From VXYL01 sp965208525 (lineage in GTDB: Bacteria > Pseudomonadota > Gammaproteobacteria > Pseudomonadales > Azotimanducaceae), in NCBI GenBank assembly GCA_965208525.1, contig OZ242340.1, positions 3,472,001 through 3,536,000 of the forward strand: a stretch of DNA of 64,000 nucleotides, read 5' to 3'. Under the pieces are notes generated by a model, which saw only the letters and a list, made by a program, of their open reading frames with translations, had not been told where the DNA came from and did not search any database. Positions 1-8,446 of the stretch are shown one piece after another. Both the position numbers and the translations under genes were made by a program. The first letter of the stretch is position 1, and each line of letters starts with the position of its first letter.

Positions 1-30
1 TATCCACGCCATCAACCTGAGCCCCTCTGG

Positions 31-71
31 AACGAGGGCGTCTCGCCCTCGTTACGCGCCGCAAGGCGCGT
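31..71. repeat. two-hairpin palindromic repeat, copy 1
   Basis: A perfect 10-bp stem (AACGAGGGCG at 31-40 pairing with 44-53, loop TCT) is followed at once by a 7-bp stem ACGCGCC / GGCGCGT (54-60 with 65-71) closed by a GCAA tetraloop. The same two-part architecture recurs at 1330-1369, 1410-1447 and 47107-47145. The rest of 1-204 carries another palindrome at 149-167 and no gene that I can support. Confidence 0.8.
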
Positions 72-148
72 TCTTGCATGCGCTGAGATTCGCAGCTACT
101 TCATGGGTTAGGAGGTTGTCGGTCCGCTCTCGCGCGCCACGACGCATA

Positions 149-167
149 GGAGGGCGAGACGCCCTCC
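149..167. repeat. GGAGGGCG palindrome before the SDR gene
   Basis: Perfect 8-bp stem GGAGGGCG / CGCCCTCC with loop AGA, followed by CTCCAAGG. Nearly the same string, in the same orientation, occurs at 1351-1369 just after the SDR gene at 205-1317, so the gene is bracketed by direct copies. Confidence 0.8.
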
Positions 168-204
168 CTCCAAGGCCCATCGATCACCAACACAAGGAAC
201 CCAA

Positions 205-1317
205 ATGCCCGCAATCACCCCCCACAACGGCCCCGTTGCCGTGACCGGCTGCTCCGGTTTCACCGGCGGCCACATGGTTCGAGAGCTCGCCATCCACGGC
301 TACGACGTGCGCGCCTGCATCCGCGATGCCAACTCCTGGCGCGGCAAGGACTGCGTGCAATACCTCGAGCGTCTCCCCAACGTCACCATCGTGGATGGCT
401 GCGACCTCTTCACTCCTGGCTCCTACGACGATGCCTTCCGGGGCTGCGCGGGCGTTTTCCATGTCGCGGCCGTGCTCGGCAACTCCGCAGACGGCAAGTC
501 GCAGCCGCTTGGCTCCGGCGATGTCTCCACCGACGTGTACAACGGCGGCATCGCCGGCACCCAGAACGTTATCGACGCCGTGAACGCCAGCGGCAGCGTC
601 AAGCGCATGGTGTACACGAGCTCCATGGCCGCAGTCTCCGGCGCAAGAGGCGCCACCGTGCCGCAGGGCTATGAATGGACCGAGACCGACTGGTCGTCCG
701 ACGGCGTGCCGGAAGAACGCTGGCAGCACCCGCGCAACGCCTACGCCCGCAGCAAGGTGGACACCGAACGCCTCATCAACGACGCCGCCGACGCATCGGG
801 CGGCACCTGGGACGCCATCACCATGAACCCCGCGATGATCTGCGGGCCGATCCTGTTCAAGGCGCAAGTCGGACAGTGGATCGAGCAGATCGGGCGCCTG
901 GCTGGCGGCATGGAGCCGAACTGGCCTTCCCGCTACGACATGTTCTACAACATCATCGACGTGCGCGACCTTGTGAAAGCACACCGGCTGGCGGCCGAGT
1001 CCAGCGTTGACCATCGCGCAACGCGGGGCGGCCCACGCTACGTCATGCACGGCAGCGGCGGCCGCTCGGCGATGCGTTTCGGCACCGAGGTGGCGGAAGT
1101 CATCCACGAGTTCTTCCCCTCATTCGCCTTGGGCGAGCCAGCCACCGTCACCAGCAAGGGCGACCCAATCACCATCGAGTCGCGCACCTTGAACGACTGC
1201 AAGAAGGCGAAATCCGTCCTCGGCGCCACCATCCGCCCGGTGGAGGACACGATCCGAGCGGTGGTTGAAAGCTCCGTGGAACTCGGCATCATCACGCCGA
1301 AGATTGGGGAGGTTTGA
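205..1317 (+). CDS. extended SDR: NAD-dependent epimerase/dehydratase or dihydroflavonol-reductase-like protein
   Basis: A 370-residue cytoplasmic oxidoreductase of the extended short-chain dehydrogenase class. The N-terminal Rossmann nucleotide-binding motif is GCSGFTGG (residues 15-22). A serine lies in YTSSMAAVSG (about 137-146), and the catalytic pair is Y180 and K184 in YARSK. Family members reduce a ketone or aldehyde on sugars, flavonoids or sterol-like substrates with NAD(P)H; the substrate cannot be read from sequence. The start is ATG at 205, with AAGGAACCC just upstream as a modest ribosome site. The gene stands alone between palindromic repeats. I am sure of the fold and unsure of the reaction. 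Confidence 0.88.
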   Translation: MPAITPHNGPVAVTGCSGFTGGHMVRELAIHGYDVRACIRDANSWRGKDCVQYLERLPNVTIVDGCDLFTPGSYDDAFRGCAGVFHVAAVLGNSADGKSQPLGSGDVSTDVYNGGIAGTQNVIDAVNASGSVKRMVYTSSMAAVSGARGATVPQGYEWTETDWSSDGVPEERWQHPRNAYARSKVDTERLINDAADASGGTWDAITMNPAMICGPILFKAQVGQWIEQIGRLAGGMEPNWPSRYDMFYNIIDVRDLVKAHRLAAESSVDHRATRGGPRYVMHGSGGRSAMRFGTEVAEVIHEFFPSFALGEPATVTSKGDPITIESRTLNDCKKAKSVLGATIRPVEDTIRAVVESSVELGIITPKIGEV

Positions 1318-1329
1318 GAGCCCTGATAG

Positions 1330-1369
1330 GCGCGCCTTGCGGTCGCGCAGGGAGGGCGAGACGCCCTCC
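1330..1369. repeat. two-hairpin palindromic repeat, copy 2
   Basis: An imperfect GCGCGCC-TTGC-GGTCGCGC hairpin is followed by the perfect GGAGGGCG-AGA-CGCCCTCC palindrome at 1351-1369. It lies just downstream of the SDR stop codon. Confidence 0.75.
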
Positions 1370-1409
1370 CTCCAAGACCGGCCCCTCGGCTCGCTGAACG
1401 AATCTTGGA

Positions 1410-1447
1410 GGAGGGCGTCTCGCCCTCCTACGCACCCGAAGGGTGCG
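1410..1447. repeat. two-hairpin palindromic repeat, copy 3
   Basis: GGAGGGCG-TCT-CGCCCTCC (1410-1428) is followed by CGCACCC-GAA-GGGTGCG (1431-1447). The order of the two hairpins matches copy 1. It lies 54 bp before the dioxygenase start. Confidence 0.78.
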
Positions 1448-1501
1448 CAACATGATGCGAGCGCGTAATCGCAAGGCCGAGACTCAACCTACGGAGGTTG
1501 C

Positions 1502-2458
1502 GTGGTCTCAGTACCGCACATAGACGAGAAGGCACGACGCGAGTTCGCCGAGCGGGGCGTGGTGCGGATTGCGGGGTTGATTCCAGAAGCTGCAATCGCG
1601 CCGAATCGCGAGCGCGTGTACGGCATCCTGGAAGACGCTGGCGTCTGGCAGGACGGTCGCTGGGTCTTCGATGACGAGCGGGGCGAAAACCGCACGCCAG
1701 GCAAGTTCCACTGGCTTGCCCCCACCAAGCACTTGCCCATGCGAAGAATCCGCGATTGCGCCAAATCCGCGGCCTTCCGGGCGATGTTCCTTTCCGATGC
1801 GCTTGCCGCCGCGAAGGAGCTCGCTGGCGAGCGCCTGTGCACGAACAAGCCACCAGCATCGGGCGCAGCCGATGCGTTTTCCCGCCCGCAACTCCTGTTT
1901 ACGCCGCCCGGAGCCGACCACTGGTTCGTGCCCAACACCATCTGGCATTTGGACGTTCCCCGCCTGGGCGAAGCCGGTGCACCCGGCGTGCAGGTATTCA
2001 TCCTGTTGGACGACATCCCCCCGGGTGGCGGGGCAACGTTGGTAGTGGCCGGTTCCCACCGCCTCCTGAACGACCGCGTGCGCCGCTCCAAGGATGTGAA
2101 GAAATCCCTGAAGCGCCGGCCCTACTTCCAGCACCTTATGGGGCCGCGACCGCAAGATCGAGACCCGTCCGACGGCTCACACATAGACCCGGACAGCGCT
2201 CGTCTCCTGAACCGGCCGGGCCACGACGGCGACATCCCCCTGCAAGTGGTGGAGATGGACGGACAAGCAGGCGATGCGTACATCACGGACCTCCGCCTCT
2301 TGCACACCCTCGCGCCAAACGCCTCGCCCCGGCCGCGCCTGATGGCGACGCAACGCCTGCCCTACCCCGACATTGTGGACAAACTCGACGACGCGCACGC
2401 AGAGCTCCGGCGCAAGCGAAAGCGCAACGGTGCAGTACCTTCCCCTGCAAGTCCGTAG
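1502..2458 (+). CDS. phytanoyl-CoA dioxygenase (PhyH) family protein
   Basis: A 318-residue Fe(II)/2-oxoglutarate dioxygenase of the PhyH family, which hydroxylates lipid-like or small-molecule substrates with loss of CO2 from 2-oxoglutarate. Iron ligands are visible as H149 and D151 in WHLDV and a distal H268 in LLHTLAP, with arginines just after (RPRLMA) that would hold 2-oxoglutarate. The GGGATLVVAGSH stretch before residue 190 is typical of the jelly-roll core. The start is GTG at 1502, chosen because GGAGG sits 6 bases upstream. A second PhyH gene lies at 21724-22545. The substrate is unknown. Confidence 0.88.
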   Translation: MVSVPHIDEKARREFAERGVVRIAGLIPEAAIAPNRERVYGILEDAGVWQDGRWVFDDERGENRTPGKFHWLAPTKHLPMRRIRDCAKSAAFRAMFLSDALAAAKELAGERLCTNKPPASGAADAFSRPQLLFTPPGADHWFVPNTIWHLDVPRLGEAGAPGVQVFILLDDIPPGGGATLVVAGSHRLLNDRVRRSKDVKKSLKRRPYFQHLMGPRPQDRDPSDGSHIDPDSARLLNRPGHDGDIPLQVVEMDGQAGDAYITDLRLLHTLAPNASPRPRLMATQRLPYPDIVDKLDDAHAELRRKRKRNGAVPSPASP

Positions 2459-2942
2459 CGCCGCCAAAACGCCTCGCTAGTGTGGCGTCCCCGAAATACG
2501 TAGCCCTTCGAGCGGACGTTGGCTGGTGCAACAATGTCGGAGAAAGCGCGGATGTGCCGCCTGGGACTCGCCTCCGAGAGGTCGTTGAGTGCCTGCATTT
2601 GGCGTCCCGAAGTACCACGAACGTGTGGGACGGCACACTAGCAGCGTGTCGGACTTGGCGCAGACCTTCGGAGGGAAGGCATCCTGCCTTCCCTGCGCGC
2701 CTCTGGCGCGCTGACCGCGAGTTGCAGTAAGAAAGCGCCTATCGGCGCTAGGGGCGCGCCCTTCGGGCGCGTTTGCAGGATGCCTTCCCTCCGAAGGCCC
2801 GCCTCGTTCACGCACTAGCGCTCGGGGCCTGGCCCCAGCCCACCTCCCCATGAGCTTGCGCCCCAGAACGACGCTACACCGCCGCCGTTCTACTGCACAA
2901 GCGCCTAGGGTACGCTTGGATCATCCACGAGGAGGCGCAGCC
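2459..2942. other. intergenic region with a 134-bp dispersed repeat
   Basis: About 480 bp without a convincing gene. Open frames here are extensions or shadows of the dioxygenase. It holds the repeat at 2665-2798 and, at the right end, the ribosome site GGAGG for the phosphotriesterase-like gene. I see nothing else in it. Confidence 0.6.
2665..2798. repeat. 134-bp inverted-repeat element, copy A
   Basis: Its ends are inverted copies of one another (CCTTCGGAGGGAAGGCATCC against GGATGCCTTCCCTCCGAAGG). The middle carries GCGCGCC-TCT-GGCGCGC and AGCGCC-TATC-GGCGCT hairpins. A second copy of the same 134-bp length lies at 38046-38179, differing by a few substitutions and compensating small gaps. 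A right-half fragment is at 27517-27572. No coding capacity; MITE-like. Confidence 0.8.
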
Positions 2943-3893
2943 ATGACCATCAACTCCGTGACCGGCCCGCTCGACCCCGCCGACATGGGCTTCACCCTCA
3001 TGCACGAGCACGTGATGGTGAGCGCGAGCGGCATGTACCGCAGCTACCCAGATCTCCTGGGCCCGAACCGCGAACAACGCGCCATCGACTGCCTCAAGCG
3101 CGCCAAGGCCGGCGGCATCGACACCATGATCGACGCCACCACCTTCGATCTCGGCCGCGACCCGGAGCTTCTGCGCCGTGTCTCCACCGAATCCGGCGTC
3201 AACATCGTCAACGTCACCGGCTGGTGGCTGGATGTGCCACGCTTCATCCGAGGCGTGTCGCCGAACCAGATGGCACGGGAGTTCATCCGCGACATCGAAG
3301 AGGGTTTCCGCGGCACAGACATCAAGGCCGGCATCCTCAAGTGCGCTGCCGACTTCGAGGGCGTCACCCCGGAGCTCGAAATCATGGCCCGCGCCGTCGC
3401 CCGCGCCCACAACGAGACGGGCTTGCCGATCATGGTGCACTCCTACCCCACCGGCCACGTCGCACGCCGCCAGATCGCCATCTTCAAGGAGGAAGGCGTC
3501 GATCTCACCCGCGTCAAAATCGACCATTCCAACGACACCACCGACACCGAATACCTGAAGTGGATTCTCGACCAGGGCTGCTACTTGGGCCTAGACCGCT
3601 ACCCAGGCCGTTTCGTCAGCCCGCACATGCGCACCGTGACCCTCAAGGCACTCATCGACATGGGCTACGGCGACCGCCTTTGCCCCGCCCACGATTGCAT
3701 TTGCCTGCACATCCACAACGAGGGCCCGGACGGCAAGGTCCCCGACGAACACGCCTTCACCTTGGCCAACCCCGACCAGTTCCTCTACATGCACCGCCAC
3801 GTGATCCCCGACCTCAAGGACATGGGCGTCACCGACCGCACCATCGACACGTTGTTCGTCGACAATCCGCAGAGGTTCTTCGCTGGGACATAG
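2943..3893 (+). CDS. phosphotriesterase-family amidohydrolase
   Basis: A 316-residue metal-dependent hydrolase of the phosphotriesterase (PHP/PTE) family, which builds a binuclear metal site in a TIM barrel. The ligand set is complete: H21 and H23 in TLMHEHV, the carbamylated lysine K133 in GILKCAAD, H166 in MVHSYP, H195 in KIDHSND and D251 in CPAHDC. Most bacterial members are lactonases or esterases of unknown substrate, not true phosphotriesterases. The start is ATG at 2943 with GGAGG 7 bases upstream. An in-frame ATG at 2850 would add residues with no family resemblance and has no ribosome site. The cytoplasm is likely, since no signal peptide is seen. Confidence 0.88.
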   Translation: MTINSVTGPLDPADMGFTLMHEHVMVSASGMYRSYPDLLGPNREQRAIDCLKRAKAGGIDTMIDATTFDLGRDPELLRRVSTESGVNIVNVTGWWLDVPRFIRGVSPNQMAREFIRDIEEGFRGTDIKAGILKCAADFEGVTPELEIMARAVARAHNETGLPIMVHSYPTGHVARRQIAIFKEEGVDLTRVKIDHSNDTTDTEYLKWILDQGCYLGLDRYPGRFVSPHMRTVTLKALIDMGYGDRLCPAHDCICLHIHNEGPDGKVPDEHAFTLANPDQFLYMHRHVIPDLKDMGVTDRTIDTLFVDNPQRFFAGT

Positions 3894-3940
3894 GGCCTTG
3901 CCCGAAGTACGCTCGGGAGGAACCTGATTGGGAAGGTCGT

Positions 3941-6390
3941 CTAGCCGTCTGGATGATCGCCGTAGAAGAACCGTAGGTTCCAGCCCACCAATGTCCCGGC
4001 GTCGCCGTCTGCGGCGTCGTACACCGTCAAAGACCACTCTCCGTTGGGTGCCTCGCCATAGAACGCGTTGCTGAGGAGCCGCCAGCGCAGCGGTGCCCCC
4101 TCCCGGTCCACGGCCAGCACCTCGTTGAAGACCGGATTCAGAATGCTGGGCGTGCCGTCTGGCGAACGCAGTTCGATGCCGAGGTCGTGCGGGAACGGGT
4201 GGTCGAGTTCCACCTCCACCACGGTTGCCTCGATGTTGGCGCCCACAGGCAAGCCGGCCACGTCGATCGCCGTCGTGACGCCGCCGCCGCGGTGGTCCGG
4301 GATGCGCCCTCCCGCACCGACGAACCATCCTGACTGCCGAAACTCACCTAACGAACCCGGCATGTGGCGGCGCGCCGCGCTCAATGCCTGCCTTGCATGC
4401 ACCCCACCGAAGCCATACCAATTGTGGAAGCGATATCCGGCGCCGTTCCGAATCCAGCCATGCTGCACCGTGCGAGTTTGGCCACGGAACGTCTCATCCC
4501 GGTCCGCCGCGCCTGCGTCGACTCGGCGGGCGGTGCTCGCCAGAAGATGCTTGACGTCCCGCCAAGTCAACTCCGGTTCGGCATCCAGCAGGAGGGCGAC
4601 CACCCCAGCCAGATTGGGTGCGGCAGACGACGTGCCATTGAAAAGGCTGGTGTAGTCCTGATGTGGATTCACCTCCGTTTGGCCGGCAAGGTTGTCGCCG
4701 AAGAAAACCCCGTAGCCGGCGGCATCCCCCATCTGATCGGTGGTGAGCATGGCGGGATGGTTGACACCGTATTCACCTGCCGGAGAGCTGACCCACAGAT
4801 TCGCGCCAGCACTGGCATAGCTCGCTCGCCTTCCCTGGGCATTCAGCCCGCCGACGACGATGACATAGGGCAGGTTGTTGGTGTCGTCGGCATTGGCACC
4901 GAGGCAGCCGATCGCACTGTTGAGGTCGTAGCGAAGGGACCTGCAACTGCGGAAGCCATTGCCGGCAGACTTGACGTAGATGGCCCCAAGCCCACCGCGC
5001 AAGCGCCGCGCGCCCCAAACGAGCAGGCCTTCCTCCTCTGGGCCAGCATTGCCGGCCCAGCCGATCGAGCCAAAGCTCATGTTGAAGATGTCCACGTCCG
5101 ATGAATCCGGCGCCAGCGTGCTGCCGCCGAGTGCGTCGAGGAAGTTGCCGATGTCGTAGTCGAGAGCGTTGAGGAAGTTGTAGCCCCGCAGCAGCACCCC
5201 CGGCGAGACCCCCCGACCACCAATGCCGTTCATGGCTTCGGCGGCGATCAGGCCCGCAACGCTGGTGCCGTGATCCCCCGTGGGGTAGACATTGAACGGG
5301 TCGTCCGTCAGGGCCGGGCTCCAGTCGGCTGGCCTCGCACCGACGTTGAAGTTGAAGGACGCGCCAGCCTCGACTGCGGCGGCAAGGTCCGGATGGCAGG
5401 TCTCGAGGCCCGTATCCACCACCGCCACGCGCACCCCCGAGCCGTCGATGCGGCTGCCAACAAGGGTGCCAAGACGAAGGTCCTCGTTGCGCTTTCCGCC
5501 GTTCGCGGCCCATGCCGTCTGGCCCCTGTTTGTGAGGTGCCATTGCTCGGACCGCAACGGGTCGTCAACACCGGGGAAGCCACCCCGCCCAGGCTCCCGA
5601 CACCTAACCTGCACCCGACCCGTCGCGTCGAGCCGAAAGCCGCTGTAGTCGTTGTTGGTGAAGGCACGCCCAGCGATTTCGCTGTCCTGCTCCTCCATGT
5701 AGGCCAGGAGGTAGTACACGGCATTGGGCGCGAGGCCCGCTATGCGCAGGGGAACCGTGACCGAGTAGCCGCCCTTCGCCTCCAATGCAGGTACCGAACT
5801 CGACCTCTCCACGATTACTTCGTCAAAATCGGGGTCGGAGGCAAGCTGGATGTGAAGCGTTGCGGCTTCGGAGTCCGCCGCTCCCCAGTTGTAAACGGAC
5901 ACCTCGGCATCCACATTGTCCTCGGAGACAATCCGGGTGCCGTTGAAGAACACCAAGAGATCCGCTTTCAGCTCCGTCTTCGAGTTCGCGACCAGCCCGC
6001 CGACGGCGGGCTCGCCAGGAACCCCGCCGGGAGGAGGCGCATACATCGGGCGTCGAACAGGCCCCCGTAACTGCAAACTCGCAGATACGACGCCTTGGCC
6101 CGACGCCAGCTGCTCCCGAGCAACGATGGGGTCGCTGCCAGGGGCGAGCCGAATCAGCGCGAATCCAAGCCCAGGATAGGCCTTCGCAGAGACCGCGTCG
6201 ATTTCGCGCACCAACGCTGACAGCCGTTCCGGGTCGTCCACGTCAACCCGGAGCACGGGTTCCACGACGCGAAAGCGTCTCGACGCTGGGTCGAACACCC
6301 GACGGGTCGGCTTGCTGCCCTCGGCCGCATGGGTCGTGTACGTGCGTCCGCCGTAGGTGACTCGCCAGGTGCGAACCCCGCCCTCGGTAA
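3941..6390 (-). pseudogene. 3' part of a transposon-split subtilisin-like serine protease with P-domain
   Basis: It encodes the mature part of an S8 protease: catalytic D in VAVVDTGLE, H in GDHGTSVAG and S in NGTSSAAP (399, 447 and 661 when joined to the 5' part). About 110 C-terminal residues resemble a proprotein-convertase P-domain (ELRSPDGT, GEWSLTVYDAADGDAG). The reading frame runs upstream to the transposon end at 6391 and includes one copy of the 8-bp target duplication (6383-6390). A GTG at 6298 could start a truncated protein, but it would lack the signal peptide, so any product should stay inactive in the cytoplasm. The body shows no internal stop or frameshift, so the disruption may be recent. 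Confidence 0.9.
6383..6390. repeat. 8-bp target site duplication, left copy
   Basis: CTCGGTAA abuts the left end of the transposon. The identical octamer abuts the right end at 14095-14102. Eight-base duplications are the known signature of IS1595-family insertion. Confidence 0.93.
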
Positions 6391-6417
6391 GGGAATTATA
6401 TATCTAAGTTGACCCGG
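6391..6417 (+). repeat. transposon left terminal inverted repeat
   Basis: Twenty-seven bases starting GGGAATTATATATCTAAG. It matches the reverse complement of 14068-14094 at 23 of 27 positions; the first 13 bases are identical. Confidence 0.92.
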
Positions 6418-6652
6418 CTACCTCACTTTCCTTGGGGGAGTCCCTTAGAAAGCCGCTTATCCACTCCAACGCATCCTTTCCGATCTCCCATACGCTCTTT
6501 CCGAGAACAAGACGTTGCGCCCAGAGAATGGGCTTGATCCTCCTGTACCACGGTGGCTTCGGCCGCTCGCCTAGCTCTGCTTCTGCCCGAAGCGTTCCGT
6601 GTAAGCCACCGTGCAAGGAAATCTCCACGTCCACGAATTCACTGTTGCCCAT
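6404..6652 (-). CDS. hypothetical protein, transposon passenger
   Basis: An 82-residue protein of unknown family. It is charged, with KPPWYRRIKPILWAQR in the middle and an acidic tail that runs into the left inverted repeat, so the stop lies inside the transposon end. The start is ATG at 6652 with GAGGCGA 7 bases upstream; a longer in-frame start at 6697 lacks a ribosome site. Its last codons share the string CCAAGGAAAGTGAG with the 3' end of the neighbouring 65-residue gene, which suggests duplicated DNA at the two stop regions. No function can be assigned. Confidence 0.5.
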   Translation of the reverse strand: MGNSEFVDVEISLHGGLHGTLRAEAELGERPKPPWYRRIKPILWAQRLVLGKSVWEIGKDALEWISGFLRDSPKESEVAGST

Positions 6653-6778
6653 TGTCGTCGCCTCAATTGCTGAACCTTCGCGAGCAGCGTACCACACAGA
6701 AAATGCCGTGTGCCAAAATGAGGTGAACCGGGCCCGCCGTGACTGAATGCGCAGCCACGACGAGAAGCCCGGTTCGTG

Positions 6779-6821
6779 AAGGAGGTGATGCCCTGTGAGG
6801 CGTAAGCCAACTACGATGTAA
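6779..6821 (+). other. candidate 8-codon leader ORF with extended Shine-Dalgarno
   Basis: AAGGAGGTGAT (6779-6789) matches 11 bases of the complement of the 16S rRNA 3' tail. Nine bases after GGAGG, a GTG opens MRRKPTTM and stops at TAA (6819-6821). A strong hairpin terminator follows within 4 bases. This could be a leader peptide or the translated part of a small RNA; no homologue is recognised. Confidence 0.35.
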
Positions 6822-6824
6822 CTC

Positions 6825-6870
6825 AGGCCCCGTCGGTCGAGTCCGAGCCTCAGATCGGCGGGGCCTTTTT
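6825..6870 (+). terminator. Rho-independent terminator inside the transposon
   Basis: The stem AGGCCCCG (6825-6832) pairs with CGGGGCCT (6859-6866), with more pairing inside the loop, and a run of five T ends at 6870. It would end a plus-strand transcript of roughly 100 nt starting near 6750. Confidence 0.7.
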
Positions 6871-6910
6871 CAACTCCTTCACGTCTTGATTTACACTTAA
6901 ACTGAATCCC

Positions 6911-7108
6911 TCACTTTCCTTGGTCGGATATACCGTGAAGACGATTGAACTCATCGCGAACCAGCTTCTCGCCTTCCTCCTGTGTCATATCTTGCGGCAG
7001 GCGGGTCAATGTCAAGCCCATTTCTTGGGGCTTTGAATCTGGGCCTACCGCTCGGACATATTCCACCCTTCCCGTAACTCCCTTGATTGTCACGACTTGT
7101 ATTTTCAT
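6911..7108 (-). CDS. hypothetical 65-residue protein, transposon passenger
   Basis: Begins MKIQVVTIKGVTGRVEYV and is lysine- and glutamate-rich towards the end. AGGAG sits 9 bases before the ATG at 7108, which makes translation likely. It is the last but one gene of a minus-strand chain starting near 8401, with a 12-bp gap to the gene upstream. No domain is recognised. Confidence 0.55.
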   Translation of the reverse strand: MKIQVVTIKGVTGRVEYVRAVGPDSKPQEMGLTLTRLPQDMTQEEGEKLVRDEFNRLHGISDQGK

Positions 7109-7120
7109 TTTCAGTTTCTC

Positions 7121-7420
7121 CTAGTCAGTTTGTTCGTAAGCTATGCCTGGATGCTCGCGAGCGCGTGCTTGATCCTCGGGCGTGAGTTCCTGGTACGGCG
7201 TGATGTGCAAGCCAGTATGTATTGTGTTCATTTTGCGCATCAGGTTATCGGCTTTGCCCCAATCACGGAACGAGCCGAACAAGATTCCAGTGTAATCTCC
7301 TTCGTTTGACTCGATCTGCTGCGTATAGTGCTTGATTATGTGACCTCGACTGTCCTGGTTATCAGCCAGGTTATGTCCCGTCCAATGATTGTTGCGATCC
7401 CGCAGCAGTAAGTACATCAT
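7121..7420 (-). CDS. hypothetical 99-residue protein, transposon passenger
   Basis: Soluble, polar protein beginning MMYLLLRDRNNHWTGHN, with no membrane segment or known motif. AGAGGAAAA lies before the ATG-ATG start at 7420. The composition (many H, N, Q and D) is unlike the Ala/Arg-rich host proteins around the transposon. It sits in the same minus-strand series as its neighbours; function unknown. Confidence 0.55.
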   Translation of the reverse strand: MMYLLLRDRNNHWTGHNLADNQDSRGHIIKHYTQQIESNEGDYTGILFGSFRDWGKADNLMRKMNTIHTGLHITPYQELTPEDQARAREHPGIAYEQTD

Positions 7421-7492
7421 GGTTGATTTTCCTCTGTCATACTAGAAGTGAGTCTGCCGGGCAGCATCGTACTAGACAGACTCGTCACGCCC

Positions 7493-7792
7493 TCATGGAA
7501 ACTTCCTTTGTAGCGGTTGGTCATTCACCGCTACTCCTTCTTGATCTTCATCGGGAAGAAACTCCAACGATTCTACAGGCCGTACAATGATGTCAACGCC
7601 CCATCCCTCATCGGTGTGTTCCCATTTGACGCAGAGGACTTTATGCCAGCCCTCGTCAAATGGCGTCTCAGGCTCTACGTCTCCTCTAACGTATTCGCCT
7701 ACTCTCGGTACTTCGTAAGAGCCACTCAGTTGCAGCACACAACCTTTGCGATCTTCTCGCAGAAATGCAAGATTGACTTCCCCTTGAGCCAT
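7493..7792 (-). CDS. hypothetical 99-residue protein, transposon passenger
   Basis: Begins MAQGEVNLAFLREDRKGCV. Alternating hydrophobic and polar residues (VLQLSGSYEVPRVGEYV, WGVDIIVRPVESLEF) suggest a small beta-barrel or SH3-like fold, which is inference only. AGGAG is placed 8 bases before the ATG at 7792. The upstream gene ends 13 bp away, consistent with one transcript. Confidence 0.58.
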   Translation of the reverse strand: MAQGEVNLAFLREDRKGCVLQLSGSYEVPRVGEYVRGDVEPETPFDEGWHKVLCVKWEHTDEGWGVDIIVRPVESLEFLPDEDQEGVAVNDQPLQRKFP

Positions 7793-7805
7793 CGATCTTC
7801 TCCTG

Positions 7806-8129
7806 TTAGTTGATCTCTACTCCAAGTTCCTTGAACGTATCGGTCAACTTGTCTAGGCGCGTGATAATGCTGTCGTACTCCTGAATCCATCCTATGCACT
7901 CTGCACGGTCTGGGTAGTCCGACAGACGCCCGTTGTCGTCTATCCCGTCGTCGCTGGTTTTCCAGTCGCTATCTGTCAGCACAAAATCAACCCGCTTTGC
8001 AGCCTCCTCAAACTTCTGCCTAGCTCGTTCGAGATTGACTCTCAAGCACGCACGCTGTTCTTTGAGTTCTTGGAACTCCAAGAACATAGCGCCTATTTCC
8101 TTTTCCTTCAACACGCTCCCCTTGCTCAT
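7806..8129 (-). CDS. hypothetical coiled-coil protein, transposon passenger
   Basis: A 107-residue protein. Residues about 5-45 form a charged helical stretch (ELKEQRACLRVNLERARQK), a likely coiled coil, followed by an acidic segment and a second helix near the end. The ATG at 8129 follows the stop of the upstream gene by two bases, and a GTG one codon earlier overlaps that stop, so translation is probably coupled. Partner and role unknown. Confidence 0.6.
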   Translation of the reverse strand: MSKGSVLKEKEIGAMFLEFQELKEQRACLRVNLERARQKFEEAAKRVDFVLTDSDWKTSDDGIDDNGRLSDYPDRAECIGWIQEYDSIITRLDKLTDTFKELGVEIN

Positions 8130-8131
8130 CA

Positions 8132-8401
8132 CTAAAATCCACCACGAGAACGTCGCTGCCTTGCCTGCGCGTCGGCCTTCGCCTTCTCTTTCTCGCGTTT
8201 CAACGCCTTCGCTTCGTCTTCCTGCTCCTTGAGCACCTGCCGCTCAAGCGCCTTGCTTCCCTTGTCGATAATCGGCTTGCTGTCCTTGGTTCTCGGCAAT
8301 GGATTCTTGACGCGGGACATTATCGCGTGAGCGATTGATTCCGGCTCGGCGTCGATCTTCTCTTGACCGCCAAACCTGTCCTTATCTTTTTCCTGTGACA
8401 T
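8132..8401 (-). CDS. hypothetical highly charged 89-residue protein, transposon passenger
   Basis: Begins MSQEKDKDRFGGQEKID and continues as a Lys/Glu/Arg-rich helix (LKEQEDEAKALKREKEK) ending in an Arg/Gly tail RQRRSRGGF. This looks like a disordered or coiled-coil nucleic-acid-associated protein, but that is inference. It is the first gene of the tightly packed minus-strand chain 8401 to 6404 and overlaps the next gene's start region. Confidence 0.58.
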   Translation of the reverse strand: MSQEKDKDRFGGQEKIDAEPESIAHAIMSRVKNPLPRTKDSKPIIDKGSKALERQVLKEQEDEAKALKREKEKAKADAQARQRRSRGGF

Positions 8402-8446
8402 TGCGGGTTCCAGCCTGTTCTGATTAACCCCTAGTCGTTTACAGCG

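Noticed and set aside
184..1107. 307-codon minus-strand frame
   Set aside because: Shadow of the SDR gene; Ala/His/Val-rich composition typical of antisense reading in GC-rich DNA.
6432..6746. 104-codon plus-strand frame at the transposon left end
   Set aside because: Antisense to 6404-6652, which has the better ribosome site; no sign of coding on the plus strand.
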